From assembly GCF_029626035.1 (NCBI RefSeq), contig NZ_JARUBE010000003.1, positions 248,001 through 312,000 on the forward strand: DNA of 64,000 nucleotides, written 5' to 3'. The notes beneath the pieces are model-generated. The model was not told the DNA's origin and did not search any database. It was given only the letters and a program-made list of their open reading frames with translations. Positions 31,708-40,252 of the stretch are shown here, piece by piece. The DNA comes from Micromonospora sp. WMMD980 (GTDB lineage: Bacteria > Actinomycetota > Actinomycetes > Mycobacteriales > Micromonosporaceae). Made by a program: the position numbers and the translations under genes. Numbering within the stretch: the first letter of the stretch is position 1; every line of letters begins with the position of its first letter.

Positions 31708-32560
31708 GGGTTGACCAGGAAGTTGCCGTAGGTGAGGGGGCTGTTCCAGCGCCAATTCGTGCCACTGATCCGGCCCGGGTAGAGAGCGTGGTCGCCGCAG
31801 TCAGCGTCCGGCCAGTTGTCGATCACCTCGTAGCAGTTGATCCAGGAGTCGCTGAACGTCAACGACGGGCCGAGGTCCCAGATCAAGGAGACGGTCCACC
31901 GGCCGCGCCGACCTTGGAGGCTGTTGCGGATGATCACGTCGAAGCTGCCGATGACGCCGCTGCTGTTGCCGTAGACGGCGTTGCCCTTCGTTTCCCCGAT
32001 GAAGCGCGAGGGATCGATGATGCGGTGACAGGTGCCGCTGCTCTCGCACCAGGTGTCGTAGTCGTCCGCGAGAACCGACACCGCGTCGGGGGCCGGGACG
32101 GTCGTGGCGGCGACGGGCGTGAAGGTGGTGACGGGGGTGCCGTTGGCGTCGCGGCGGGTGCTGGCCAGGCCGGCGCTCGTGCAGACCCACTCCGGCGACT
32201 TCTGCTGCATGGCCAGCCCGGTGCACGGCGCGAGCACCTTCTGAGCGCCGTCGTAGGTGTTCTTCCCGCTCGCGCCGGCCACCGCCGGAGCTTCCACCGC
32301 CGTGACGCCGAGCACGACAGCGAGAAGGCCGGCGACGATTGCGCCGCCCCTTCTGAGACTACGGATGTTCACGCTTTCTCCTCTCACAAAAACTGCCGGT
32401 GAATGCGGTCGTGAGAATTCTTGCGACATGCAGAACGGTCAATCAATGATTTGTCGTTTTACTGACATCCATCAACATCGATAAATGTATGCAAGGCGGA
32501 ATTGCCGCACGGGCGAAATCGGACCCGGCGGTGAAATCGCGTTCAGCCTGTTTGGTTGGC

Positions 32561-32821
32561 CTAGCTTCGCTCCCTCTCTTGTAACTTCGGCCACCCCAAA
32601 AAGCGATCGAACAGCTCGTTCGCACTCGGCACGTCGGCGCGCAGCTTGGCGAGGTCGTCCGCCGCATCACCCAGCGTCCCGGCCAGGTACACGAACAGGC
32701 TCACCCTGTTCCGTTCGTACTCACTCAAGAGCGCAAGCTTCGCGTCCCCACACGGCCATGGATGGCCGCAGGCACGACACAGCCAGATCGGCCGAAGCGG
32801 CGTATGCGGCCGGCGCGTCAC
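32561..32821 (-). CDS. Small Cys-containing protein linked to an XRE regulator
   Basis: 86 residues from GTG 32821, which overlaps the stop of the preceding gene (GTGA). IWLCRACGHPWPCGDAKLALL holds three or four Cys/His in a possible zinc-knuckle, followed by a helix and FDRFLGWPK. I have seen such proteins as partners of actinomycete XRE regulators but know no assigned function. Third gene of a coupled trio. Confidence 0.65.
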   Translation of the reverse strand: MTRRPHTPLRPIWLCRACGHPWPCGDAKLALLSEYERNRVSLFVYLAGTLGDAADDLAKLRADVPSANELFDRFLGWPKLQERERS

Positions 32822-33231
32822 GACGACCACCCCGACTCCGCCAACAGCCGATGCAGCTCCCGACAGACACATCCAGGAGACGGCTGGGCGAGCAAGTAAC
32901 GAATCTGCGCTTCCTTCTTCTGCTCCCTCAGCCGACGCGCCAGAGCGTCCGTGCGGCCCCACGCGGCCAGCAACGCACCCTCGCACCCCAACGCCACGTC
33001 ACAGGCCATCCAGAACTCACGCGGCGCGATCTGGCGCCCTACCTCGACGTTGGCGATGCTGCTGCGCGACCGCCGCACCAGGAGCGCCAACCGCTCCTGT
33101 GTCACCCCCGCCGACCGCCGCGACTCCGCCAGAGCACGCCCCAACACCCGGCGTGAGTCCGCCACCACCTCTGGCGTGACCGCCTCCAGGCGCTGAGGAG
33201 CGGCGAGCGCGGCCACCACAGAAAGGGTCAC
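32818..33231 (-). CDS. XRE-family helix-turn-helix regulator
   Basis: 137 residues. ALAESRRSAGVTQERLALLVRRSRSSIANVEVGRQ is a complete XRE HTH near residues 33-67, followed by WMACDVALGCEGALLAAW. GTG 33231 overlaps the stop of the upstream gene and its own stop overlaps the downstream GTG. It probably regulates itself and its neighbours. The same HTH class reappears in the gene at 33813. Confidence 0.78.
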   Translation of the reverse strand: MTLSVVAALAAPQRLEAVTPEVVADSRRVLGRALAESRRSAGVTQERLALLVRRSRSSIANVEVGRQIAPREFWMACDVALGCEGALLAAWGRTDALARRLREQKKEAQIRYLLAQPSPGCVCRELHRLLAESGWSS

Positions 33232-33491
33232 CGCCGCCCGCCGCCCTCATGAGACAGGCGACCCGGCGGCCGAGCCGGCGCGTACTCCGCAGCGGTACGC
33301 GCCGGCACCGAGCCGGCCGTCTGCCCGTTCCTGGCTCTCCACACCAGCAGCGTTTCGCCAGCGCGACTGAGCCGAGCACAACTGCCGTCTGACTGGCACC
33401 GAGAGCACACGTTGCGGTGATGGAAGTCAACGACGAAGCCCGCCATCATCACGGCGAACGGGGGTTCGGGCAGCGGCGTTTCCACGTTCAC
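33228..33491 (-). CDS. Hypothetical small Cys protein, first gene of the XRE trio
   Basis: 87 residues from GTG 33491, with GTGGAGA 6 nt upstream; ATG 33506 is an alternative. FHHRNVCSRCQSDGSCARL holds three Cys and two His that could bind metal. The C-terminus is Pro/Arg-rich. Overlaps the XRE gene by 4 bp. Function unknown. Confidence 0.55.
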   Translation of the reverse strand: MNVETPLPEPPFAVMMAGFVVDFHHRNVCSRCQSDGSCARLSRAGETLLVWRARNGQTAGSVPARTAAEYAPARPPGRLSHEGGGRR

Positions 33492-33812
33492 CGCCGATCT
33501 CCACATGACCGGCGGCTGGCCTGATCAGCCCGCCACATGCCACCCCGCGTCAACAAGGGCCGATCATCTAGCAGCAAAGTGGGACCGTTCCAGCCGGGCG
33601 CTGAACGGACGCGGCCGACATGTAGGCCGCTACATTGCGCACGCGCCGAGCGCTCTGATACATCTCCGGGGTTCTGCTTGCGCCGAAACCACTTCCATCG
33701 AGGCACGTTCCTCTACCTCCCGTCGCGTCGGCCGTCTGGTCTCAGCCTGCAATCAACGGACTACGCTCGGAAGGAGGTCGATGCTTTCAGAGGCTTTCAA
33801 CAGGGGGACCCC
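33492..33812. other. Divergent control region between XRE gene groups
   Basis: 321 bp between the minus-strand trio and the plus-strand regulator. The reading frame of the latter is open through it, but the encoded segment is unlike a protein, so I treat it as noncoding. It is relatively AT-rich around 33640-33720 and should hold two promoters; I could not identify a repeated operator with certainty. Confidence 0.4.
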
Positions 33813-34880
33813 GTGGACGACCTTGGCGCGCAGTTGCGGCAGGCTCGTACCGAGGCCAGCGTGACGCTGGCCTCGGTGGCGGCCCGCTCGTGCTACTCGG
33901 CTTCGCACCTGAGCAACGTGGAGGCAGGACGGAGGGCCGCGACCCCTGACATCGTGCTCGCCTATGCGCGGGCGCTCGGGGAGGGTGACGTGAACCGCCG
34001 ACAAGTACTCGGACTGGCAGCCGGCGTCGTGGGTCCGGTCGTGGCTGGAGAACTCATCCGTGCTGGCTTCACCGCCGCACTTGATGGCCGAGGGGCCGAG
34101 GAAGACTGGCGCGAGCGGGTTGACCAGTACGGCCGGGACTACATGGCTGTAGGAGCGGCCGTTCTCCAAGTCAGACTTGCGAACGACCTCGTGATCCTTC
34201 AACAGCACCTCGACACGCCGCACATGTGGTCGCACGCCGCGCGAGCCCTGGTCACCTATGGGAAAACCACACCGAACCCGGCTGAAGCGATCCGTTGGTA
34301 CGACCTAGCGGCAACGGCGGCGGACCGGTCCGACGACCTTGGAGTCCGCGTATGGGTTCGAGGCAGGGCAGCTATCGCACTCGCCTACGAAGGTGCGGCG
34401 CTTCCAACGGCCCGGCGGTACGCCGACCAGGCCCTAGCCCTGTCCGACCGGCCCTCGCTCGGCCGCGTCCAAGCCCTCATGGCCGGCGCGCACGTCGCGG
34501 CGGGGCGCGGCGACCAGGCCGACGCGATTGCGCTTGACACCGAAGCGCGGCGCGTCTTCGATCACGTCGCGTCGCCGGACGGCGAGATCTCCGACACCGC
34601 CGTTCCGCCATGGCGTATGGCGACCTTCCGTAGCATGCTGTACGCCCGCTTGGGAATGCCGGAACCTGGAAGCGAGGCTCGAGAGGAGGCCGACCGGACA
34701 CGGCCGGCAGGGCTCCCGCGCTTCGCGACGCACATCGAGCTACATCGGGGGCTGACGATGGCAAAGGCCGGCGACAAGGCTGGCGGCGTCATGTACGCCC
34801 GGCGGGCTTGGGACGCGCTTCCGGCCGAGCGGCGGTCACAGAGCCTCGCGTTGATGCTGCGCGAGGTCGAGCGAGCCTGA
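33813..34880 (+). CDS. XRE regulator with TPR-like C-terminal region
   Basis: 355 residues from GTG 33813 (CAGGGGGA 5 nt upstream). HTH at residues 2-60 (LGAQLRQARTEASVTLASVAARSCYSASHLSNVEAGRR), then a long alpha-helical region of TPR-like pairs (AARALVTYGKTT; AEAIRWYDLAATAADRSDDLG; ARRYADQALALSDRP). This is a common architecture for actinomycete regulators. It is the last gene before attR and may control cargo genes of the element. Confidence 0.8.
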   Translation: MDDLGAQLRQARTEASVTLASVAARSCYSASHLSNVEAGRRAATPDIVLAYARALGEGDVNRRQVLGLAAGVVGPVVAGELIRAGFTAALDGRGAEEDWRERVDQYGRDYMAVGAAVLQVRLANDLVILQQHLDTPHMWSHAARALVTYGKTTPNPAEAIRWYDLAATAADRSDDLGVRVWVRGRAAIALAYEGAALPTARRYADQALALSDRPSLGRVQALMAGAHVAAGRGDQADAIALDTEARRVFDHVASPDGEISDTAVPPWRMATFRSMLYARLGMPEPGSEAREEADRTRPAGLPRFATHIELHRGLTMAKAGDKAGGVMYARRAWDALPAERRSQSLALMLREVERA

Positions 34881-35004
34881 CGGCGAGGCGGAGCTCACGG
34901 CGGCTGAGAGCACTCAGCCGGCCGGCGTGGGGGCCTGCCGTGAGCGCGGTGTGAGCCCGGACGCCTCCGGACTGATCGTCACGGGGCTAGTTGGGGAACC
35001 ACGG

Positions 35005-35040
35005 TGAGGGGTGCCCACCAGGACAGATAGGCACCCCTCA
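35005..35040. terminator. Perfect 11-bp stem-loop near attR
   Basis: TGAGGGGTGCC (35005-35015) pairs with GGCACCCCTCA (35030-35040) across a 14-nt loop. It lies between the last element gene and attR. No T-run, so a terminator or an integrase arm structure are both possible. The remainder of 34881-35076 shows nothing else. Confidence 0.5.
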
Positions 35041-35076
35041 ACACGTCTTCGGACTGGCGATCACGCGGGAAATCTA

Positions 35077-35123
35077 ACTCATAATCCCTCGGTCGCGGGT
35101 TCGAACCCCGCCCGCCCCACCAC
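35077..35123. repeat. attR: 47-bp direct repeat of the tRNA-Met 3' end
   Basis: Identical to 26153-26199; carries only the 3' part of the tRNA, with CCA, and so is not a functional tRNA. Right boundary of the element. Confidence 0.92.
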
Positions 35124-35179
35124 GCCGCTCCCCGCACGTGTTCCTTGGACATAAGGGCTGGTTGATACGCTGCGCGCCC

Positions 35180-35706
35180 ATGAAGAAGCATTGGGCAGCA
35201 GTTGCACTGGCCCTGTCCCTCGGGGCGCTTCTCACCGCCTGCGGCGATCCGTCCCAGGACGAGCAGGACGAGTACCTGCACACGATGGCTCAGCGTGGGG
35301 CCGAGTTGGGGGCCGCGCTGAAGAGCCGGTCGCCGTTCTCTGCGTCCATCTCACCCATCCCCGTGACGAGGACGGATACCTGGCATACCTCAGGCAGTAC
35401 GGCAACCGGCAGAGCGACGCGCCGCTGGAGGTGCTGCCACCGACCGCAGACCTGATCGCCGAGGGGGACGCGGCCTGCGACTGGCTCCGTGAGCAGCCGT
35501 ACGCCCTCTGGCGACAAGGCCCGCGGTACGGCGAGTTGGCGGTCTACCGGCGCTAACTCGATCAGGTCGGCGACCGTTCGCCGAGGTGGGGCGACGCGCT
35601 GCCGGACCTGGACCCGGTGGCGGGAGGCTCCTGGAACTATCTCTGCGCGGCAGACCGGGAGCTACGGGCACCCCGCCGCAATCCCTTCGCCCCCCAGCCG
35701 GACTGA
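35180..35706 (+). pseudogene. Small lipoprotein gene with frameshift and internal stop
   Basis: ATG 35180 starts a lipoprotein signal (MKKHWAAVALALSLGALLTACG; lipobox LTAC). The frame leaves the sensible sequence near 35355-35370, and DEDGYLAYLRQYGNRQS through ELAVYRR continues in another frame to TAA 35554-35556. The same frame then reads on naturally (DPVAGGSWNYLCAADREL, then RNPFAPQPD) to TGA 35704-35706, so the TAA may be a nonsense change within one gene. Two lesions in one gene argue for decay, or poor sequence. Function unknown. Confidence 0.6.
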
Positions 35707-35760
35707 CCGGCAAGCGCTCGCGCCGGCGGGCAGGACGATCCGCGTCCCGCACCGCGCAGG

Positions 35761-35797
35761 ACGCGCCCGGCCCGACGGGGTGTCGGGACGGGCGCGT
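35761..35797. terminator. Bidirectional hairpin between convergent genes
   Basis: ACGCGCCCG (35761-35769) pairs with CGGGCGCGT (35789-35797); CCCGAC/GTCGGG extends the stem inside with one mismatch. It lies between the broken lipoprotein gene and the convergent LPXTG gene. Confidence 0.65.
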
Positions 35798-35808
35798 CGG
35801 GCGGGGGG

Positions 35809-36525
35809 TCAGGCCACGAAGCGGGCCCGGCGCCGGCGGCCGATCACGAAGCCCACGCCGCCGAGGAGCAGGAGCGCACCGCCGATGCCGGCCACGGTCG
35901 CGGTGTCGGAACCGGTCACCGGCAACCCGCCACCCTCGCCGCCGGGAGCGCCCGGGCTGACGGAAGGAGCGGAGGTCGGTACGGCGGTCGTTGTGGCGCT
36001 CGGCGTGGCGGTGGGCTGCGACGTCGGGGTCGCGGTGGGCTGCGACTTGCAGTCCAGCTCCCGCGCCTCGTACACGCCGTTGTTCAGGTAGGCCAGGAGG
36101 ACGTCGATGGACCCGTCGTCGAGCGCCTTCTTCGCCGCGTCCTGCACGTTGGGGCCGGCGTTCGTCAAGGTCCGGTACGCCTCGACCCGCAGCGCCGCCA
36201 ACCAGGCGCCGCTCAAGTCCGCCTTGAGGAACGCGCGCAGTTCGTCAGCCGTGCCGTCGAGCCGCTCCTGAATGGCGTCCGGCAGGGCGGTCAACTGCTC
36301 ACGGTTCGCCTCGGCCAGGATCTGGTTGGCCAGCAGACGCACCTGGGTGGTGGTGGCGGTGTCCAGGTCGATGGTGACGAGTTCGCGGATGTCCTTGTAG
36401 ACCTTGCGCTCGACCGTCTGGCAGGCCGGGTCCAACCCGGGCGTCTGGGCCTGAGCCGCCGCCGGCGCGGCCGGAATCAGAAAGGCGAGCGCCACCAGGA
36501 CACCGGCCGCCAACTTTGATCGCAT
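35809..36525 (-). CDS. LPXTG-anchored surface protein with ALF-repeat-like region
   Basis: 238 residues. Signal peptide MRSKLAAGVLVALAFLIPAAPAAAQA, a helical region with ALF-type repeats (QDAAKKALDDGSIDVLLAYLNNG), a Pro/Thr/Ser-rich spacer, then LPVTG, a membrane helix and RRRRARFVA, the full class of sortase sorting signal (LPVTG = LPxTG). It would be linked to the cell wall. No sortase gene is seen in this window. ATG 36525 starts a well-formed signal peptide. Confidence 0.85.
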   Translation of the reverse strand: MRSKLAAGVLVALAFLIPAAPAAAQAQTPGLDPACQTVERKVYKDIRELVTIDLDTATTTQVRLLANQILAEANREQLTALPDAIQERLDGTADELRAFLKADLSGAWLAALRVEAYRTLTNAGPNVQDAAKKALDDGSIDVLLAYLNNGVYEARELDCKSQPTATPTSQPTATPSATTTAVPTSAPSVSPGAPGGEGGGLPVTGSDTATVAGIGGALLLLGGVGFVIGRRRRARFVA

Positions 36526-36624
36526 GTGGAAGGTCTTCCCCGTTGCAGGCAAAAAACAGGGAGATCCTAGCGGCAGCGGCCGGACCGCACTGCACCGCGA
36601 GATCGACCCTTGTGCGGCGTCCAC

Positions 36625-37157
36625 CTAGGAAGCGCCGGCCTCGCCGGAACTGCGCAGCGCACCGACGGCCACCAGCCCCGTCCCGGCGAGCGCGACTGCC
36701 ACCTCGACGGCCTCCGACACCCGAGGCAGGTCGTCCGTTCCCGCGCGCACCGCCACCGGCCGCGGGACGGCAGCGCCGCGACCCCGACCGCGAGACAGAG
36801 GACGCCGAGCGCCACGCCCAGCGCGGCGAGCCTCTCCCGGTCGATCTGTTCCCGCCAGTGCGCCGCCAGGGCCGCCCTCGCCAACCCCTGGCCGGTGGTC
36901 GGCCAGCCGGCATCGTCGGCCTGCTCCTGGTACCAGATCAGCCGGGTCGCCGTCGCCACGGCCCGTAGCCCGACGCCCGCGGCGACGGCCCACCTGACCC
37001 GGCGCACACCCGGGCTCGCCAGCACGTGGCCGACCAGTGCGAGCAGCATGACCAGACCGATCCGCAGCGACGCGGTCCGCATGGCGAGCAGCGCCGCCGC
37101 GACCGAGAGCAGGCCGGCCGCGACGGACGCGACGAGCAGACCGTACGGGAGACGCAT
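36625..37157 (-). pseudogene. Membrane protein gene with a frameshift near its 3' end
   Basis: From ATG 37157 (MRLPYGLLVASVAAGLLSV) the frame codes about four hydrophobic helices to VGVAALPSRG; the natural C-terminus (PVAVRAGTDDLPRVSEAVEV to SSGEAGAS) is in another frame ending at 36625. A 1-2 nt indel around 36765-36775 would explain it. The distance from start to stop is not a multiple of three. Family not recognised. Confidence 0.55.
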
Positions 37158-37225
37158 CGTCGAGGATCGTGGCACATGCGCAACCGGGGCTCCGCGCCGA
37201 CGGTCGATGCTGCATGCTGTCCGCC

Positions 37226-37807
37226 ATGGCGATCTACGACCCGAAGGCGGATCTGCGCGACTACCTGAGCGGGGCGCGCGAGGCGATGGTGTGGAAGCTC
37301 GACGGGCTGAGCGAGTACGACGCCCGGCGCCCGTTGACGGCCACCGGCACGAACCTGCTGGGCCTGGTCAAACACCTGGCCCGAGGCGAGTTCGGATACT
37401 TCGGTGAGACCTTCGGGCGTCCGAGCGACGCCGTTCCTCGGTGGCCGGAGGGCGAGGAGGCGTGGGAGGCCTGGGCGCTGCCGACGGAGTCGCGCGAGTC
37501 CATCGTCGACTTGTACCGGCAGGCCTGGGCACACGCGGACGCGACGATCGAGGCGTTGCCGCTGGACGCGGTCGGTCGGGTGCCGTGGTGGGGCGACGGC
37601 GGCGAGGTGACGCTGCATCAGGTCCTGGTTCACGTGACCGCCGAGACGCAGCGCCACGCCGGTCACGCCGACATCGTCCGGGAGCTGATCGACGGCACGG
37701 TCGGGCTGCTGCGTACGACGACGAACGTGCCGGCGGCGGACGCGGCGCACTGGGCCGCGCATCGCGACATGGTGGAGCGGCACGCGCGGGAGGCCGCCGG
37801 GCGGTGA
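37226..37807 (+). CDS. DinB family protein
   Basis: 193 residues. DinB/DUF664 four-helix metal-binding fold: GTNLLGLVKHLARGEFGYFG carries the first conserved His, and LHQVLVHVTAETQRHAGHADIVRELIDG the later His residues of the metal triad. Members act as thiol-dependent transferases or are of unknown role. ATG 37226 is preferred because the conserved part starts with YDPKADLRDYLSGAREAMVWKL. Its stop overlaps the next GTG. Confidence 0.85.
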   Translation: MAIYDPKADLRDYLSGAREAMVWKLDGLSEYDARRPLTATGTNLLGLVKHLARGEFGYFGETFGRPSDAVPRWPEGEEAWEAWALPTESRESIVDLYRQAWAHADATIEALPLDAVGRVPWWGDGGEVTLHQVLVHVTAETQRHAGHADIVRELIDGTVGLLRTTTNVPAADAAHWAAHRDMVERHAREAAGR

Positions 37808-38473
37808 GGCGTCCCGCGGACCTCGCTCACCGTCTCTCGCACGTGCGGTGGCTCGCCGGGGGCACCGGGTCGGGCAAGAGCACCCTGGCCCGGGCCCTGG
37901 CCGAGCAGCACGACGTGCTGGTCTACGACGGCGACCGCGCGGAGCGCGGCTACGTCGGCCGGTGCACCGCGGCGGAACAGCCGTACCTCTGGGCGTTGCT
38001 GCACGCCCCGGAGGCGCGGCGGTGGAACGGCCGCAGCGCGCAGGAGATCTACGAGTCGATGCCGAGCCTGCACGGCGAGACGTTCGGGTTCGTGGTGGAC
38101 GACCTGCTGGCGCTGCCCGCCGATCGTCCGGTCCTGGTCGACGACTTCCGTACCCTGCCCCGGGGAGGTCGCCCCGCTGCTGACGTGGCCGGAGCAGGCG
38201 GCGTTCCTCCTGCCGACGCCGGCGTTCCGGGACCGGGCGTTGCGTGCCCGGTTCGGCGACCCGGCCCGGGCCCGGGCGAACTGGGGAGACGGCGACCACG
38301 ACGAGGCGTTGGTCCTGCGGCTGGCGCGCGACGAACTGTGGGACGCCGAGATCCGCCGCCAGGCCGTCGCGTCGGGCCTGCCGGCGGTGACCGTCGACGG
38401 CTCGCGTGACGTGCGCGACCTCGCCGACGACCTCGCGGTCCGGTTCCGGTTGGCCGCCCGGCCACCTCGGTGA
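37804..38473 (+). pseudogene. P-loop kinase-like protein with a frameshift
   Basis: GTG 37804 overlaps the DinB stop. The Walker A motif GGTGSGKSTL (residues 19-28) is followed by LVYDGDRAERGYV. After VDDFRTLP near 38158-38165 the frame is lost; EVAPLLTWPEQAAFLLPTP continues in another frame to DDLAVRFRLA and TGA 38473. The change sits in CCCCGGGGAGG; dropping one G restores the protein. The family is an AAA/nucleotide-kinase-like group. The homopolymer makes a sequencing error a real alternative. Confidence 0.6.
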
Positions 38474-38604
38474 TGATCAGCAATCCGAAGCGAGTGACCC
38501 TCGCCGCGGTCGCGGCCGTCGTGCTGCTCCTGATCAGCGCCTACGCCGTCGCGTCGGCGGTAGGCGCGGGGCCGCTCCGGCTCCGGCGGGGCCGGGCCTG
38601 CCGT

Positions 38605-39006
38605 TCAGCGGATCAGGCCGGCCGGGGGCGGGGTGCGGCCCGTGCTGACGTGGGAGTAGTCGCGAGCCTCGGTCACCAGCCCCGCGCGGTCGAAGCGCAG
38701 CAGCGTGCAGCCGGAGATGGTGAGGGCCTGGCCGTTCGGGTAGGTCACGGCCCAGTACTCCACGGCCGCCGTGTCACCGTCGACCCGCGCCTCGTCGAAC
38801 CAGACCTCGGCGGGGCGGGTCTCCTCGTCGAAGCACTCCCGCAGATAGTCGCGCAGGCCGGCACGTCCACGGTAGGGCCGGAACATCGACGCCCAGTGCA
38901 CGCCGTCCTCGGCCAGCAGGCCGACGAGGCCGTCGGTGTCCTTCGCGGGCCATCCCTGGGCCCAGACGCTCGCCCACCGGTCGGCCGCGTCGCGTGTGTC
39001 CACCAT
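38605..39006 (-). CDS. SnoaL-like / nuclear transport factor 2 family protein
   Basis: 133 residues, small alpha+beta barrel (AADRWASVWAQGWPAKDTDGLVGLLAEDGVHW; FRPYRGRAGLRDYLRECF; EYWAVTYPNGQALTISGCTLLRFD). Such proteins bind or isomerise small ligands. ATG 39006 is preceded by GGAGAGGAGAC, a strong site. It is separate from neighbours; substrate unknown. Confidence 0.8.
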   Translation of the reverse strand: MVDTRDAADRWASVWAQGWPAKDTDGLVGLLAEDGVHWASMFRPYRGRAGLRDYLRECFDEETRPAEVWFDEARVDGDTAAVEYWAVTYPNGQALTISGCTLLRFDRAGLVTEARDYSHVSTGRTPPPAGLIR

Positions 39007-39103
39007 CCGTCTCCTCTCCTCGATGCTCGACGCACTTCTACCAACCGCCTCCGACAGCCGAGCTGACGGCGCCGGACCCGAGGACCGACCGGCGAGCCGG
39101 CCG

Positions 39104-39727
39104 TCACACCTCTCGGATGCTCGCGGTGCGCTGATGATGGCGCGGATCCTCGACCTCGTCGAGCAGCGCGATCGCGAAGTCCGGGTAGCTGATCCGGCTG
39201 GCCGGATCGCCGTGCGCGGCTGACCGGTAGCGGCCGGTGCGCGCCCTACCACGGTCGAAGTCACCGGCCGGTGCCACGTACGCCCAGTCGAGTGCGCAGG
39301 CCCGCAGCTCGGCCAGGCCGGCGGCGTGACCCAGGTGGAAGTCGCGGTACGCGTCCGGACATCCGGGCTCGTCCATCAGGGCGGCGCCGGACGGCCCGGG
39401 CAGGACCGACGCCAGGCCGACCACCACCAGCCGGCGTACGCCCGCCCGGGCCAGCCCGGTGGCCAGCGCGCGGGCCGCGGCGGTGAAGAAGTCGTGCGGC
39501 GGCGCGCTCAGGTCCACCGCCGCGCTGACGGCTGCGTCGTGCCCGCCGGCCGCCCGGGCGACGCTCTCCGCGTCGGTGACGTCGCCCGCCACCACCCGCG
39601 CGTCGAGCGGGTCGGGGTGGCGCGCCGGGTCGCGTACCACGGCGGTGACCTGGTGGCCGCGTCGCCGCGCCTCGCCGACGGCCGCTCGCCCGGCGCGACC
39701 GCCCGCGCCGAAGACCACGATGTTCAT
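39104..39727 (-). CDS. NAD(P)-binding SDR-like/NmrA-like reductase
   Basis: 207 residues. MNIVVFGAGGRAGRAAVGEARRRGH is the dinucleotide-binding GxxGxxG start; VVAGDVTDAESV and the later WAYVAPAGDFDRGRARTGRYR fit atypical short-chain dehydrogenases of the NmrA type. It diverges from the HxlR regulator at 39830 across 102 bp, a typical regulator-target pair. ATG 39727 is the obvious start. Confidence 0.85.
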   Translation of the reverse strand: MNIVVFGAGGRAGRAAVGEARRRGHQVTAVVRDPARHPDPLDARVVAGDVTDAESVARAAGGHDAAVSAAVDLSAPPHDFFTAAARALATGLARAGVRRLVVVGLASVLPGPSGAALMDEPGCPDAYRDFHLGHAAGLAELRACALDWAYVAPAGDFDRGRARTGRYRSAAHGDPASRISYPDFAIALLDEVEDPRHHQRTASIREV

Positions 39728-39829
39728 GTCGGAACGCCTCTCGCCAGGGCCGGAACTGTTACGCCCGGCCGGTTCGGCGACCGTATCGGCGGCGGCGGTT
39801 ACCGCCGGGATACCCGTATCGTGGATGGG

Positions 39830-40252
39830 ATGAGGCAGCCGTTGCCCGCCGACATGTTCGACGAGCTGTGCCCGTCGTCGCTCAACCCGATCCGGTTCGG
39901 CGACAAGTGGGCGGCGCTCGTCATCCGGTGCCTCGAAGGCGGCCCGCGCCGGTTCTCCGAGCTGCGGGTGCCGCTGCGCCGGGTCACCCCCAAGGTGCTC
40001 ACCCAGTCGCTGCGCGCCCTCGAACGGGACGGCCTGGTGACCCGCGCCGTCCACCCGGGACGGACGTCGCACGTCGAGTACGAGCTGACGCCGCTGGGCC
40101 GCAGCATGCTCGAACCAATCGCGGTGGCGTGCGCCTGGACCGAGCGGCACTGGGGCGAGTTGCTCGACGCCCGTGAGTCCTACGACAAGGCCGGGCCTAC
40201 GACGCCTCGGGCAACGCCGCGGTCACGTCAAGTTCGACCAGCTGCCCGGTGA
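39830..40252 (+). CDS. HxlR family transcriptional regulator
   Basis: 140 residues. Winged HTH with FGDKWAALVIRCLEGGPRRFSELRVPLRRVTPKVLTQSLRALERDGLVTR, the HxlR hallmark. ATG 39830 is in frame and gives the expected length plus about 20 extra C-terminal residues, which overlap the truncated RidA gene on the other strand by 56 bp. Probably controls the divergent reductase at 39104-39727. No palindrome was obvious in the 102-bp gap. Confidence 0.85.
   Translation: MRQPLPADMFDELCPSSLNPIRFGDKWAALVIRCLEGGPRRFSELRVPLRRVTPKVLTQSLRALERDGLVTRAVHPGRTSHVEYELTPLGRSMLEPIAVACAWTERHWGELLDARESYDKAGPTTPRATPRSRQVRPAAR

Larger units (their letters stand above)
30214..32372 (-). pseudogene. Secreted protein gene split by an ISAs1-family element
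   Basis: N-terminal part 31708-32372 (GTG 32372, GGAG 6 nt upstream): signal peptide MNIRSLRRGGAIVAGLLAVV and onwards, then a Cys-containing secreted domain with GNSSGVIGSFDVIIRNSL and SWINCYEVIDNW. Removing 30351-31707 and one 10-bp target copy restores an uninterrupted frame through LTYGNFLVNP to KPYYAAFNTDFTPGGYSVRT and a TGA at 30214 (minus strand). The restored protein has about 263 residues. Function unknown; it resembles small secreted proteins of actinomycetes. The perfect repair indicates a recent insertion. Confidence 0.85.
26153..35123. mobile_element. Integrated genomic element of about 9.0 kb in tRNA-Met
   Basis: Bounded by perfect 47-bp direct repeats in tRNA-Met. It carries a tyrosine integrase next to attL, an excisionase, a ribbon-helix-helix protein, three clustered XRE-linked genes, a large XRE regulator and orphan genes. 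No replication initiator, FtsK/Tra protein or relaxase is recognisable, so it looks like a defective integrative element (AICE-like remnant) or one mobilised by a helper. An ISAs1-family element has inserted in it. Codon choice is more AT-tolerant than in the flanks. Confidence 0.85.

Noticed and set aside
35077..35123. Second tRNA-Met.
   Set aside because: Only the 3' 47 bp are present; the 5' half and acceptor partner are missing, as expected for attR.
38470..38604. Possible small membrane protein starting at 38473 with one hydrophobic helix.
   Set aside because: The open frame then runs antisense through the SnoaL-like gene with no protein-like sequence; only about 30 residues look real, so it may be a remnant.
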